Assembly: GCA_015059405.1 (NCBI GenBank)
Contig: SVAL01000007.1
Span: 1-64,000 of the forward strand
From: Bacillota bacterium
GTDB taxonomy: Bacteria > Bacillota_I > Bacilli_A > RF39 > UBA660
DNA: 64,000 nt
Direction of reading: 5' to 3'
In this document: one piece after another, positions 15,423-24,149 of the stretch
Layout: every line of letters starts with the position of its first letter
Numbering within the stretch: position 1 is the first letter of the stretch
Program-made: the position numbers and the translations under genes
The notes under the pieces: generated by a model
What the model was told of the DNA's origin: nothing
The model's input: the letters and a program-made list of their open reading frames with translations, nothing else
Databases searched by the model: none

Positions 15423-15866
15423 ACCTTCTTTAGCTATTTCTTCGTTTGCCGCTAGAAGATATTGCATTCTTAAATTAAGTTCATCTTCTAGAATTGCTAA
15501 CTTATTTTCTAATAATTCTAGTTTTTCATCACTAATATATTTTTTATATTTATTTATAATTTCCATACGGAATTTTTCTGCTTCATTGTGTGCAAGACGC
15601 AAACCTTCTCCTGTTGTATCATCATCTTCATAAATGATTGCTAAAAGATTTATTAAGTGATTAAATCTTTTTCTTGCTTTAATATCAACCATTTTTTCAA
15701 TTAATGATGGATTAATTAATACCATGCTTTTAACATTAATAGCATCTTGGAATTTAATATTATTTTTTGGTGTAATTTGATAACCATCAATTTTATCATA
15801 TTCCATATAAGTTATTTCTTTTGAATCCTTTGTTTTAACAACTAAAAATCTTTGATTTATAGGCAT
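15411..15866 (-). CDS. Conserved hypothetical protein, 151 aa
   Basis: I do not recognise this protein. It has a beta-rich N-terminal part (QRFLVVKTKDSKEITYMEYD) and a helical C-terminal half with many charged residues, probably coiled coil (LLENKLAILEDELNLRMQYLL). It shares no obvious module with the array proteins. The start at 15866 (MPINQRFL) is favoured because GGTGGA lies 5 bases upstream; an alternative ATG is at 15878. It is the last gene of the rimM-trmD unit, 10-22 bases after trmD. Confidence 0.6.
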   Translation of the reverse strand: MPINQRFLVVKTKDSKEITYMEYDKIDGYQITPKNNIKFQDAINVKSMVLINPSLIEKMVDIKARKRFNHLINLLAIIYEDDDTTGEGLRLAHNEAEKFRMEIINKYKKYISDEKLELLENKLAILEDELNLRMQYLLAANEEIAKEGKSR

Positions 15867-15888
15867 AACATCCACCATCTTTCACATT

Positions 15889-16554
15889 TTATTTATCTAA
15901 TAAATCAGGTCGTCTTTCTTTTGTTCTTTTTAGACTTTCTTCTTTTCGATATTCTTCTATATTTTTATGATTACCTGATAATAATACATCAGGCACTTTC
16001 ATTCCTCTAAAATCATATGGTTTTGTATAAGTAGGATAATCAAGCATATTATCAGTAAATGAATCTTCTATATGAGAACCTTCTCTTATAACACCATCTA
16101 ATAGTCTTATTACACTATCACATATAACCATTGCTGGTAATTCACCACCGGTTAAAACATAATCACCAATACTTATTTCCATATCAACAAAATTTCTTAT
16201 TCTTTCATCAAAACCTTCATAATGACCACATACTAATATGATATGTTTTTTTAGTTTTAACTCTCTTGCAGTTTCTTGTTTATAAGGATTTCCTTGTGGA
16301 GTCATAAGTATAACTGTAGTATCATCAACTTTTAAGTCTTCGATAGCACTAACAATTGGATCACACATTAGAACCATTCCTGCTCCACCACCATATGGTG
16401 TATCATCTACTTGACTGTTATTTAACTTAGAATAATTTCTAAAGTTAACTACATTTATACTTACTACTTCTTTTTCTATTGCTCTTTTTATGATAGATTC
16501 ATTTAAAAAGCCATCAAACATATTCGGAAATAATGTTAAAATATCTATTTTCAT
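15889..16554 (-). CDS. trmD: tRNA (guanine-37-N1)-methyltransferase
   Basis: TrmD methylates G37 of tRNAs that read CNN codons, using S-adenosylmethionine, and prevents +1 frameshifting. The 221-residue protein shows [18 protein letters not shown] near residue 53, [13 protein letters not shown] near residue 106, and [16 protein letters not shown] of the trefoil-knot SAM site. Its ATG overlaps the rimM stop by one base. Length is slightly below the usual 240. Normally rplS follows; here a 151-residue gene, a terminator and the array intervene. Confidence 0.96.
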   Translation of the reverse strand: MKIDILTLFPNMFDGFLNESIIKRAIEKEVVSINVVNFRNYSKLNNSQVDDTPYGGGAGMVLMCDPIVSAIEDLKVDDTTVILMTPQGNPYKQETARELKLKKHIILVCGHYEGFDERIRNFVDMEISIGDYVLTGGELPAMVICDSVIRLLDGVIREGSHIEDSFTDNMLDYPTYTKPYDFRGMKVPDVLLSGNHKNIEEYRKEESLKRTKERRPDLLDK

Positions 16555-17048
16555 TATATCATTCCTTCAATTAATTTTACTTCTATTTTCTTATTTTGTA
16601 AATCCAATTTTAGAATAAAATCTTTATGATAAGGAAGAAGAACTCTTTTTCCTTTATAATTTATTTCCATAATCTTATTAGTAGGAGAAGTTTTTTCTAT
16701 ATTAATTATTTTTCCTACTACTTCATTATTTTCTATAACATCAAATCCAATAAGTTCTTTTTCTAGATATTCTTCTTCTCCTAGATTAAGATCTTCTTTT
16801 AAAATATATACATTTTCTTTTAAATATTTTAAAACTTGATTAATATTATTATACTCATTAAAAGTAACCATTTCAAACTCTTTATGATGTCTATATGTAT
16901 TTATTTCTTCTTTTATCTTATCTTTTCCAATATAAAGATTAAATCCTTTTCTAAAAACTCTTTCTTTATATTCAAAATCTGATAAAATTCGAAGTTCACC
17001 TTTAATACCATGAGTATTTACTATTTTACCAATATATATATATTCCAT
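16554..17048 (-). CDS. rimM: Ribosome maturation factor RimM
   Basis: RimM binds S19 and helps mature the 30S head. The 164-residue protein has the N-terminal [16 protein letters not shown] signature and a C-terminal PRC-barrel-like part ([16 protein letters not shown], then [16 protein letters not shown]). It is coupled to trmD by a one-base overlap, the standard order. Confidence 0.94.
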   Translation of the reverse strand: MEYIYIGKIVNTHGIKGELRILSDFEYKERVFRKGFNLYIGKDKIKEEINTYRHHKEFEMVTFNEYNNINQVLKYLKENVYILKEDLNLGEEEYLEKELIGFDVIENNEVVGKIINIEKTSPTNKIMEINYKGKRVLLPYHKDFILKLDLQNKKIEVKLIEGMI

Positions 17049-17056
17049 ATTATCAC

Positions 17057-17791
17057 CTACTTATTTAATTCATATAAAAGAATTGATGTAGCAACTGCGA
17101 CATTTAAGCTTTCTACTTTATCGTTCATATCAATAAATAAATATTTATCACACATATCTAGTATTTCTTTTCTTACGCCTTGACCTTCATTTCCCATAAC
17201 TAGACCATACTTTGTTTTGTCTTTTTCTTTTAAGATAGTTATATCTTCGCCATACTCAACATTTGTACCATATACAGGTATTTCTTGTTGTTTTAGATTT
17301 TTTATAACACTTTCTAATTCACATCTAACTATATTAATTCCGAAAATCATACCTTGTGTTGAACGAATTACTTTTGGATTGTATAAATCAACACATTCTG
17401 GACTTAGTACAATTGTATCTACATTAAAAGCTAGGCTACTTCTAATTATTGTACCTAAGTTCCCAGGATCTTGTATACCATCTAGCATTAGGATTTTATC
17501 TCCAATTATTTCTTCTTTCTCATCCATTTTGCAAAGCGCCATTACAGTAGATGGGTTTTCCATTTCTGAGATTTTATTTATTATTTCATTTGTTACATAA
17601 ACAATAGGTAAATCAAGTGGAAGTACTTCATCTTTTTCTAAAATAAGTTCAATTATTTTACCGGCTTTATATGCTTCTAGTACTAAATGTCTTCCTTCAA
17701 CAATAAATGTATTGGTTTTTTTTCGATATTTACGATCTTTTAATTTAATATATCCTTTTACTCTATCATTATCTAAACTAGTTATTAACAC
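17057..17791 (-). CDS. TrmH/SpoU family RNA methyltransferase
   Basis: This 244-residue SPOUT enzyme methylates a ribose 2'-OH of rRNA or tRNA. It has an N-terminal substrate-binding domain (RKKTNTFIVEGRHLVLEA), then the knot domain motifs GIQDPGNLGTIIRSS, GNEGQGV and SLNVAVATSILLYE. It resembles the 23S rRNA Gm2251-type or YsgA-type enzymes; the exact target nucleotide cannot be told. It lies 8 bases upstream of rimM in the same unit. Confidence 0.92.
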   Translation of the reverse strand: MLITSLDNDRVKGYIKLKDRKYRKKTNTFIVEGRHLVLEAYKAGKIIELILEKDEVLPLDLPIVYVTNEIINKISEMENPSTVMALCKMDEKEEIIGDKILMLDGIQDPGNLGTIIRSSLAFNVDTIVLSPECVDLYNPKVIRSTQGMIFGINIVRCELESVIKNLKQQEIPVYGTNVEYGEDITILKEKDKTKYGLVMGNEGQGVRKEILDMCDKYLFIDMNDKVESLNVAVATSILLYELNK

Positions 17792-17804
17792 ACTAACACA
17801 ACCT

Positions 17805-18383
17805 TTATATTTTTTTTACTTTAGCTTCTTTTTTATTTTTATTAAATACTTCTGTTGGATCTTTTTTAATATTAAATCCATCTACTATTTCATATTCAAT
17901 TATTTCATATGTTGGTTCTAGTCTGCCGATAGGACCATTTTTAATATCAAATCTTACTAATTTAGTAGGATCATAGGCTTTTTCATACATCCAGTTAATT
18001 GATGAAGATGCACAACTACATGAATGTATATTTTTCTTCATACTTTCAAAAGCAATAAAATTTAGCCCTTCATAAATATTAGAGAATAAACTAAATTCAT
18101 ATTCATCATTACCTACAACATGTTTTTGATATCCTTCTAAAATATAATGATCTTTATTTTCTGGTGATTTTTTTATATATATTTCTCCTTCAATATAATC
18201 ATCACATTTAAATAATTCGATTGCTTCTTCACTAATTTTCTTTAAAGCTTCCTCATCTTGAATAAAGAAAGTACTATCTTGTAGTAAATATGCTTGAATT
18301 CTTTTTGCTTCTTCTTTTGTTAGTCCTTCAAATTCAAAAGAAATTAGACTATTTTCACCATTATAATAATTAATATAACTCAT
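17805..18383 (-). CDS. Hypothetical protein, 192 aa
   Basis: I do not recognise it. It is a cytoplasmic, acidic protein with an unusual HSCSCASSSINWMYEKAYDPTKLVRFDIKNGPI-type central segment (Cys-Ser-Cys near residue 123) and a basic C-terminus (KNKKEAKVKKI). The paired Cys could bind metal, though only two are close together. It sits between the TrmH-type gene and the YgjP-like gene with 13- and 16-base gaps, so it belongs to the same transcription unit. AGGAGGT precedes the ATG. Confidence 0.55.
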   Translation of the reverse strand: MSYINYYNGENSLISFEFEGLTKEEAKRIQAYLLQDSTFFIQDEEALKKISEEAIELFKCDDYIEGEIYIKKSPENKDHYILEGYQKHVVGNDEYEFSLFSNIYEGLNFIAFESMKKNIHSCSCASSSINWMYEKAYDPTKLVRFDIKNGPIGRLEPTYEIIEYEIVDGFNIKKDPTEVFNKNKKEAKVKKI

Positions 18384-18399
18384 AATAAACCTCCTGATT

Positions 18400-19038
18400 T
18401 TAATAATCTTTTAATATTTTTCTAGTTTCTTTATATTTAGGAAAGTTTTCTTCTACTACTTTCCAAAAACTATTGGAATGATTGGCATGAATTAAATGAG
18501 ATAATTCATGATTTATAACATAATCTAGGCAACTAATATCCTTTTTAATTAGTTCTAGGTTTAATGTAACTTTTATGTCTTTTATATTACATACTCCCCA
18601 TCTTGTTTTCATTTTTCTAATACATAAAGATGGATATGGGATATTTCTTGAAAACTTTTCATAATTATAATCCAGTCTTTCTTTAAAGATTCTAACTGCT
18701 TCTTTTTTATACCATTTATCAAGATCAATTCGTTTATCTAAAAAAACTTTATCACTACCTAAAGTAATAGAACCATCAGTTGTATATACTATATCATACT
18801 TTTTACCTAAAAAATAAAAATTATTTTCGTACTCTTCTTTTTTCTTTTTAGTATTAATCATTTTTTCTATAGAATTAATACTATTTTTTAATAACTTTTC
18901 TATTTCACGATCAGGCACAAAAGTATTTGTAGTTACATAGATAGTTAAATCATCTTTTACTCTAATATAAGTATTTCTAGTAGTTAATTTTTTTACTATT
19001 TCTACTTCATATAGTTCATCTTGTACTTTAAAATACAT
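18400..19038 (-). CDS. YgjP/DUF45-family zinc metallopeptidase
   Basis: The 212-residue protein has the DUF45 (YgjP-like, M48-related) layout: an N-terminal beta region, the RKMKTRWGVCN segment near residue 140, and the zinc motif NHELSHLIHANHSNSFW near residue 180, giving HExxH and a third His. Family members are predicted cytoplasmic metallopeptidases, sometimes linked with restriction systems, but no such partner is seen here. It begins the minus-strand unit leading to rimM-trmD. Confidence 0.88.
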   Translation of the reverse strand: MYFKVQDELYEVEIVKKLTTRNTYIRVKDDLTIYVTTNTFVPDREIEKLLKNSINSIEKMINTKKKKEEYENNFYFLGKKYDIVYTTDGSITLGSDKVFLDKRIDLDKWYKKEAVRIFKERLDYNYEKFSRNIPYPSLCIRKMKTRWGVCNIKDIKVTLNLELIKKDISCLDYVINHELSHLIHANHSNSFWKVVEENFPKYKETRKILKDY

Positions 19039-19088
19039 ATGTTATCACCTATTTAATAATAAAATATTTTAGGTATTTTTTCAATAAT

Positions 19089-19113
19089 AAAACAATGGAT
19101 TAACCATTGTTTT
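19089..19113 (-). terminator. Terminator after the LemA gene
   Basis: A 10-bp stem AAAACAATGG / CCATTGTTTT with a 5-base loop lies 4 bases after the LemA stop. The following T run is weak (ATTATTG), so efficiency is uncertain. Confidence 0.6.
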
Positions 19114-19116
19114 ATT

Positions 19117-19674
19117 TTAATCAAAATTTATTTCTGGAACTTCTTTTTCTTCTTCATTTACTTTAAAATATTCTTGTTTTTTAAATCCTAGGATACTTGC
19201 GAAAATTCTAGTTGGATATATCAAGTAATGATTATTAAAATTAAGAATTCCTTTATTATATCTTTTTCTAGATTCAGAAAGAGTTTCTTCAATATTATTT
19301 ATTTCTTCTTGTAGTTGAAGAAAATTAGTTGATGCTTTTAAATCGGGATAGTTTTCTGCTAAAGCAAATATTTCTTTTAAATTACTACTTACTTCGTTAT
19401 CTGCTTCATTTATTTCTTTTTTATCTTTAGCCTCAATTACTTTATTTCTAGATTCTACTAGTTTTTGTAAAGTTTCTTGTTCATGTTCCATATAAGCTTT
19501 TACTACTTCAACTAATTTAGGTATTAGATCACTTCTTTTCTTTAGATCTATATCAATATTTGAATATTCTTTTTGAATTATAATTTCTAATTTAATTAAT
19601 TTATTATATAAATAAATCATATATATAGATAAACTTATTATTAATACAACTAATAATATTATAATAAAAATCAT
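19117..19674 (-). CDS. LemA family protein
   Basis: The 185-residue protein has an N-terminal membrane helix (residues 2-22) followed by the LemA helical domain: LKKRSDLIPKLVEVVKAYMEHEQETL, then ALAENYPDLKASTNFLQLQEEI and RKRYNKGILNFNNHYLIYPTRIFASILGF. LemA proteins are membrane-anchored with the domain outside in most models; their function is unclear. It is a single gene here, divergent from sspI. AGAGGTG precedes the ATG. Confidence 0.93.
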   Translation of the reverse strand: MIFIIILLVVLIISLSIYMIYLYNKLIKLEIIIQKEYSNIDIDLKKRSDLIPKLVEVVKAYMEHEQETLQKLVESRNKVIEAKDKKEINEADNEVSSNLKEIFALAENYPDLKASTNFLQLQEEINNIEETLSESRKRYNKGILNFNNHYLIYPTRIFASILGFKKQEYFKVNEEEKEVPEINFD

Positions 19675-19726
19675 AAATACACCTCTTCTTATATGTATAT
19701 TATACTAGTTTTTTTGTTTCTTTTAA

Positions 19727-19756
19727 AGTATAAATATTTTTAAAGTTTACATATTA
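19727..19756 (+). promoter_or_regulatory. Candidate sigma-G/sigma-F promoter of sspI
   Basis: AGTATA (19727-19732), 17-base spacer, CATATTA (19750-19756). The -10 fits the CATnnTA pattern of forespore sigma factors and the -35 fits five of six bases of TGhATA-like sites. No good sigma-A promoter is seen. Since the gene encodes a forespore protein, the match is meaningful but unproven. Confidence 0.55.
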
Positions 19757-19775
19757 ATATTAGGAGATGATTTAG

Positions 19776-19991
19776 ATGAGTGATGATATTAAAAAATATA
19801 TTATTAATAATTTTAAAGATGATGATATTAATGTTATTAAAGATGCGATAATGGATTCAATTAATGATAATGATGAAGTAGCATTACCTGGCCTTGGGGT
19901 ATTTTTTTTATTAAATTGGGAAGAAGCAGATAAAATAGAAAAAGATAAAATAGTAGAAAGAATATATAAACAAATAAAAAAAGGTAATTAA
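19776..19991 (+). CDS. sspI: Small acid-soluble spore protein SspI
   Basis: This 71-residue protein matches the SspI family (minor SASP I) in length and layout. Family-like features are the N-terminal helix IKKYIINNFKDDD, the central DAIMDSINDNDEVALPGLGVFF block (LPGLGV is the hallmark), and WEEADKIEKDKIVERIYKQI at the C-terminus. In Bacillus this protein is made in the forespore under sigma-G. It is an isolated plus-strand gene among minus-strand neighbours with its own ribosome binding site (TAGGAGATG). It indicates sporulation ability or ancestry. Confidence 0.88.
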   Translation: MSDDIKKYIINNFKDDDINVIKDAIMDSINDNDEVALPGLGVFFLLNWEEADKIEKDKIVERIYKQIKKGN

Positions 19992-19999
19992 TTACCTTT
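19978..19999. terminator. Bidirectional terminator between sspI and mtaB
   Basis: A palindromic AAAAGGTAAT / ATTACCTTTT stem is flanked by A/T runs on both sides. The convergent stop codons of sspI (19989-19991) and mtaB (19988-19990) overlap within it, an unusually tight arrangement. Confidence 0.75.
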
Positions 20000-21265
20000 T
20001 ATTTTACCTATAATATATGGATATTCTATTTTTTCTAAAGTTATATTTTTGAATGTTCCACTTTCAATAATTTCTTTTACTTTTATTTGTAGATAGTTAG
20101 ATGTATGTCCGATAGAATATCCATCGATAGTTCTTTCAAATAAAACTTCTAAATCTTGATTTATAAACTTATTCATATAATTTAATTCTAAGCTTTTTGA
20201 TAAAGAAAGGAGTGTATGCGCTCTTTCTTTTTTTGTTGGTTCATCTATTTGGGGAAGAGTTGCTGATACAGTGCCATCTCTTTTAGAATATGGGAATACA
20301 TGTAGTTTTGAAAAGTTTATTTCTTTTAATATATCAATACTTTTTTCAAATACTTCATTAGTTTCTCCAGGATGTCCTACAATTATATCAGTAGTTATTG
20401 AAATATTAGGTCTAATAGCCCTAATTTCGTTGATTTTGTTTTTAAAGTATTCTATATCATATTTTCTATTCATGATAGTTAAAACCTCATTAGATGCAGC
20501 TTGAATAGGTATATGAAGATGATCTACAATAATATCATTGTTCTTTATGATATCTAGAACTTCTTTATTTAATTCTGTTATTTCGATAGATGATATTCTT
20601 ATTCTTTTTAAATCATTTATTTTTACTATTTCTTTTAGTAAAGTAGCAAAATCAGTATTTATATCTCTACCATAATTACCTGTATGAATACCAGTTAAAA
20701 CTATTTCTTTAAATCCATTTTTTACTAGAGTTTTAATTTCTTCAATAGTTTTATTAAAATCTTTACTACGACATTTACCTCTAACAAATGGAATTATACA
20801 ATAACTACAAAAATTTTCACATCCATCTTGTATTTTAACAAACGCTCTTGTTCTAGATAGGTACTTATCAATAAACATATCTTCAAAAGTATTTAGTTCT
20901 TTTCTATCAATAACAACATCTATCTTTTCTTTGTTTTTAAAATATTCTTCTATTAAATTAATAATATTACTTTTATCTTTATTACCGATTGCAATATCTA
21001 TTTCTGGAATTAATTCTTCTTTTTTTTGAATGTAACATCCCATAGCCACAACACAAGAAGATGGATTTCTTCTTTTAGCTTGACGAATTATTTTTCTACT
21101 TTTAATATCACTAGTATTAGTAACAGTACAAGTATTAATAATATAAATATCACATATATCATCAAAATTACATATTTCATAACCGTTTTCTGTCAAGCAT
21201 TTAGTTACATATTCACTTTCATAAGTATTAACTTTACAACCTAATGTATATATACCTACTTTCAT
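19988..21265 (-). CDS. mtaB: tRNA t6A37 methylthiotransferase
   Basis: MtaB is a radical SAM enzyme that adds a methylthio group to t6A37 of ANN-reading tRNAs. The 425-residue protein has the UPF0004 domain (YTLGCKVNTYES with the first cluster Cys, then NTCTVT and MGCYIQKK), the radical SAM motif CENFCSYCIIPFVRG, and a C-terminal TRAM domain. The longest frame starts at a GTG at 21280, but the ATG at 21265 has GGTGGTGAT in front and matches the family start. A terminator hairpin follows its convergent end. Confidence 0.95.
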   Translation of the reverse strand: MKVGIYTLGCKVNTYESEYVTKCLTENGYEICNFDDICDIYIINTCTVTNTSDIKSRKIIRQAKRRNPSSCVVAMGCYIQKKEELIPEIDIAIGNKDKSNIINLIEEYFKNKEKIDVVIDRKELNTFEDMFIDKYLSRTRAFVKIQDGCENFCSYCIIPFVRGKCRSKDFNKTIEEIKTLVKNGFKEIVLTGIHTGNYGRDINTDFATLLKEIVKINDLKRIRISSIEITELNKEVLDIIKNNDIIVDHLHIPIQAASNEVLTIMNRKYDIEYFKNKINEIRAIRPNISITTDIIVGHPGETNEVFEKSIDILKEINFSKLHVFPYSKRDGTVSATLPQIDEPTKKERAHTLLSLSKSLELNYMNKFINQDLEVLFERTIDGYSIGHTSNYLQIKVKEIIESGTFKNITLEKIEYPYIIGKIKGN

Positions 21266-21282
21266 AAAATCACCACCCACAA

Positions 21283-21312
21283 AAAAATGCTATTGGTATT
21301 ATAGCACTTTTT
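21283..21312 (-). terminator. Terminator after the coiled-coil membrane protein
   Basis: On the minus strand AAAGTGCTAT / ATAGCATTTT-type stem (one wobble) with a short loop and seven T follows the stop at 21319. A TGCTATAAT within the stem could also act as an extended -10 for mtaB. Confidence 0.65.
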
Positions 21313-21318
21313 AATTAA

Positions 21319-22500
21319 TTAGTCTAAATTTTTTTGTAGTTCTTTTAAAGTTTTTAAGAATTCATTAGTTTTCTTAATTTCTTCATTTAACTTATCTAAA
21401 TTAGCAGTTTGTTCTAATTCAATTGTTTCTTTAGTTTCACTTATTCCATATACAGGAGAAATAAATGGTGAAGATTTAAATTTCTTTTCCATAGCAATTG
21501 GAGGTAAATCTTCCATTTTCTTGAATTCTGCTTCGCTAATGATTGCTTCTTTTTCTTCTTCTTTAATAGTTTCAAAATCTTCTAATTTAATAGTTTTCAT
21601 TTCTTTAGTGTTGTATAAGTTTTCTAATTCAGTAAGACTAATTGGTTCATCACCTTCATCTTCGTAAGCCATTTGAACTGCTTCGTTACTATCATACATT
21701 TCATCACTAATTTTATTAAATTCTTCAACACTGATGATTGCTTTTCTTTCTTGTTCATCTTCGTGTTCTTTTATTATATCTTCTTTACTAATTTCTAATA
21801 TTTCATTTAAATCCTCTTGAACATCGATTGCTTTTTGAAGATTAGCTTCTTCTAGTTTTACTAATTCTTCGTTAATAGCACTAGCGATTTCAGATACTTC
21901 TTGTTTAGTAAATTCTTCACTTGGTGTTTCAATTTCATCTAGTTCTAATAATTCTATTTCTTCAATTACATGTTCTTTTATTTGTTCTTTTTCTTCTTCT
22001 AGTAGAGGTTCTATTTTTTCTTCTAGTGCTTCAGCAACTACTTCTTCTTGAAGTAATTCTACTTCTTCAGTTATTTGTGGTTGTTCTTCTTGTTCTAAAA
22101 TTTCTACTTCTACTTTATTTTCTTGTTCTTGTTTTTTAAGTTCTTCTTGGCGTTTTAATTCTTCTTTTAATTCAGCAAGTTCTATTCTTGCTTTAGTTTT
22201 TTCTAACTCTTCATCTTCTTCAACATATTTAATTTCTTGAACATGATTTGGTTTATCGACAAAAGGTTTTACTTCTTCACTAGCTATAACAGGAAGTTCT
22301 ACTGGAAGAGGTTCTTCTTCTGTTTCTACGATAGTAGTTTCTTGTTGTTCTTTTACTTCTTCTTGTTCAAAAGTTTCTAATTCTTCCTTTTTCTTTTTCT
22401 TACTTACTATATCTAAAATAGCAATTATAACTAGTAATACAGCAATAACAGCTACTAATATTAAAACTATTGTCATATCATTTTGAGTTAGATTTCCCAT
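21319..22500 (-). CDS. Membrane-anchored Glu-rich coiled-coil protein, 393 aa
   Basis: The N-terminus has one membrane helix (IVLILVAVIAVLLVIIAIL, about residues 9-30) followed by KKKKK, which predicts the rest is cytoplasmic. Residues 40-330 are very rich in Glu, Leu, Val and Gln and likely form long helices or coiled coils. Short motifs recur, such as AIISVEEF and AIISEAEF, and KTIKLEDFETI. The layout is that of a cytoskeletal or cell-division scaffold, but no family is recognised. It follows rsmE by 4 bases in the miaA-rsmE unit. Confidence 0.7.
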   Translation of the reverse strand: MGNLTQNDMTIVLILVAVIAVLLVIIAILDIVSKKKKKEELETFEQEEVKEQQETTIVETEEEPLPVELPVIASEEVKPFVDKPNHVQEIKYVEEDEELEKTKARIELAELKEELKRQEELKKQEQENKVEVEILEQEEQPQITEEVELLQEEVVAEALEEKIEPLLEEEKEQIKEHVIEEIELLELDEIETPSEEFTKQEVSEIASAINEELVKLEEANLQKAIDVQEDLNEILEISKEDIIKEHEDEQERKAIISVEEFNKISDEMYDSNEAVQMAYEDEGDEPISLTELENLYNTKEMKTIKLEDFETIKEEEKEAIISEAEFKKMEDLPPIAMEKKFKSSPFISPVYGISETKETIELEQTANLDKLNEEIKKTNEFLKTLKELQKNLD

Positions 22501-22504
22501 AAAT

Positions 22505-23215
22505 TCACCTCATTAATATATAATTAATTATACTAAGTGCATATAAAGATGCTGTTTCAGTTCTTAATACACGATTTCCAAAAGATGTAGATATATATCC
22601 ACTATTTATTAGAAGTTCTTCTTCTTTATCAGTAAATCCACCCTCTGGACCTATTACTAATATTATTTTAGCACCATTTAAGTCTTTTGATAAGACCTTT
22701 TTAATACTTGTTGACAACTCATTTACGGTACAAAGAATCTTTATATCATAATCTAAATTTGCTAAGTCTTTTATATCAAGTATTTCATTTATTTTAGGTA
22801 TAACGATTCTTTTAGATTGTTCGCTAGCTTCTTTTAATATTTTATTCCAACGATCTACTTTTTTAGTTTCTTTTTTATCTAATTTAACAACGCTTCTAGT
22901 AGTGTTTATTGGAATTATTTCACTTACTCCTAATTCACAACTTTTTTGTAAAATTAGATCCATTTTTTGTTCTTTAACAAGACTTTGAGCTATTGTTACA
23001 TAACATGGTAGTTCACTATCTTGTTCTATTTTTTCTAGTTTTTTTACAGAAACTTGTTTATCTAAAGAAACTATTTCACATATATATAATTCTTTATCTA
23101 TAACAACTTCTACTTTATCACCTATTTTATTTCGCATTACCTTAGTAATGTGATATGAATCATCATTAGATAAAGTAAATATGTCTTCTTTTGTATCTAC
23201 AAAATATCTTTGCAT
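22505..23215 (-). CDS. rsmE: 16S rRNA (uracil-1498-N3)-methyltransferase
   Basis: RsmE methylates U1498 of 16S rRNA. The 236-residue SPOUT protein shows the N-terminal YHITKVMRNKIGDKVEVV PUA-like domain, QSLVKEQKMDLILQKSCELGV, then IIPINTTRSV, and the knot motifs LVIGPEGGFTDKEEELL and LGNRVLRTETASLYAL-type ending (SFGNRVLRTETASLYALS). It lies between miaA and the coiled-coil gene with 4-base gaps. Confidence 0.95.
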   Translation of the reverse strand: MQRYFVDTKEDIFTLSNDDSYHITKVMRNKIGDKVEVVIDKELYICEIVSLDKQVSVKKLEKIEQDSELPCYVTIAQSLVKEQKMDLILQKSCELGVSEIIPINTTRSVVKLDKKETKKVDRWNKILKEASEQSKRIVIPKINEILDIKDLANLDYDIKILCTVNELSTSIKKVLSKDLNGAKIILVIGPEGGFTDKEEELLINSGYISTSFGNRVLRTETASLYALSIINYILMR

Positions 23216-23219
23216 ATTA

Positions 23220-24086
23220 TCAATCCTTTATATAATTATATACTTCTTCTATAGTTTTAGAAAAGTCTTTATAATTAGTTTCAAACCATTTTACATCCAT
23301 TTGATTATTAAAGAATGTATATTGCCTTTTAGCATAGTGCCTTGAATTTTTCTTAATTAAATCTATAGCTTCTTCTAAAGATATTTCTTTATCAAAATAT
23401 TTATATAATTCTTTATATCCAATACCTGTATTTATAGATTTAGACCTAATATTTCTTTTATATAAAGACTCTACTTCTTCTAATAAACCTTCTTTTACCA
23501 TTTTATCTACTCTATTATTAATAATTTCATATAAATTATTACGATCAGTAGTTAAACCAATAGTATAGAAATCATATAGTTTTATATTTCCTTCTTTAGA
23601 GAAAGTACCATTGTTTTCTAATTTTTCTAAAGCTCGTTCAAGACGTTTTCTATTATTAAGATGAATATCTAAAGTATTATCTTTTTTTCTTATTTTTTCT
23701 AGTAATTCTTCATTAGTTAAGTCTTTATAACTTTTCTTTTCTTCTTCTTGTTCAAACTTATAATCATATAAGGCTGCTTTTACATATAACCCTGTACCAC
23801 CTACTATAATTATATTTTTATTTTTATCTTGTAATTCTTTTATTTTATTGCGACAATCTCTTTGATAATCATATACTGTATATAAATCACTTGGTTCAAC
23901 TATGTCTAAAAGATGATGAACAATACCTTCTTTTTCTTCTTCTGTTACTTTAGCAGTACCTATATTTAATTCTTTATATACTTGCATAGAATCACAATTA
24001 ATGATTTCCGCATCTATTCTTTTAGCAAGTTCTACACTAAGTTTAGTTTTACCTACTCCAGTAGGTCCAATAATTACAACAATCAT
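23220..24086 (-). CDS. miaA: tRNA dimethylallyltransferase
   Basis: MiaA adds a dimethylallyl group to A37 of tRNAs that read UNN codons. The 288-residue protein begins VVIIGPTGVGKTKLSVELA (P-loop), followed by INCDSMQVYKELNIGTAK, HHLLDIVEP, and the GGTGLYVKAAL block, with KRQYTFFNNQ near the C-terminus. The longest frame starts at 24134, but the ATG at 24086 directly precedes the P-loop and has GAGGAGTGAT upstream, so it is preferred. It heads the miaA-rsmE-coiled-coil unit. Confidence 0.96.
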   Translation of the reverse strand: MIVVIIGPTGVGKTKLSVELAKRIDAEIINCDSMQVYKELNIGTAKVTEEEKEGIVHHLLDIVEPSDLYTVYDYQRDCRNKIKELQDKNKNIIIVGGTGLYVKAALYDYKFEQEEEKKSYKDLTNEELLEKIRKKDNTLDIHLNNRKRLERALEKLENNGTFSKEGNIKLYDFYTIGLTTDRNNLYEIINNRVDKMVKEGLLEEVESLYKRNIRSKSINTGIGYKELYKYFDKEISLEEAIDLIKKNSRHYAKRQYTFFNNQMDVKWFETNYKDFSKTIEEVYNYIKD

Positions 24087-24119
24087 GTAATCACTCCTCA
24101 AATTAATACTATCATAGCA

Positions 24120-24146
24120 ATAAAAAAAGAGCAATTAGCTCTTTAA
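24120..24146 (-). terminator. Terminator after the transglutaminase-like gene
   Basis: Stem AAAGAGC / GCTCTTT with a 5-base loop and a seven-T run on the minus strand, just after the stop at 24150. A near-identical hairpin lies at 24886-24904. Confidence 0.8.
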
Positions 24147-24149
24147 ATT

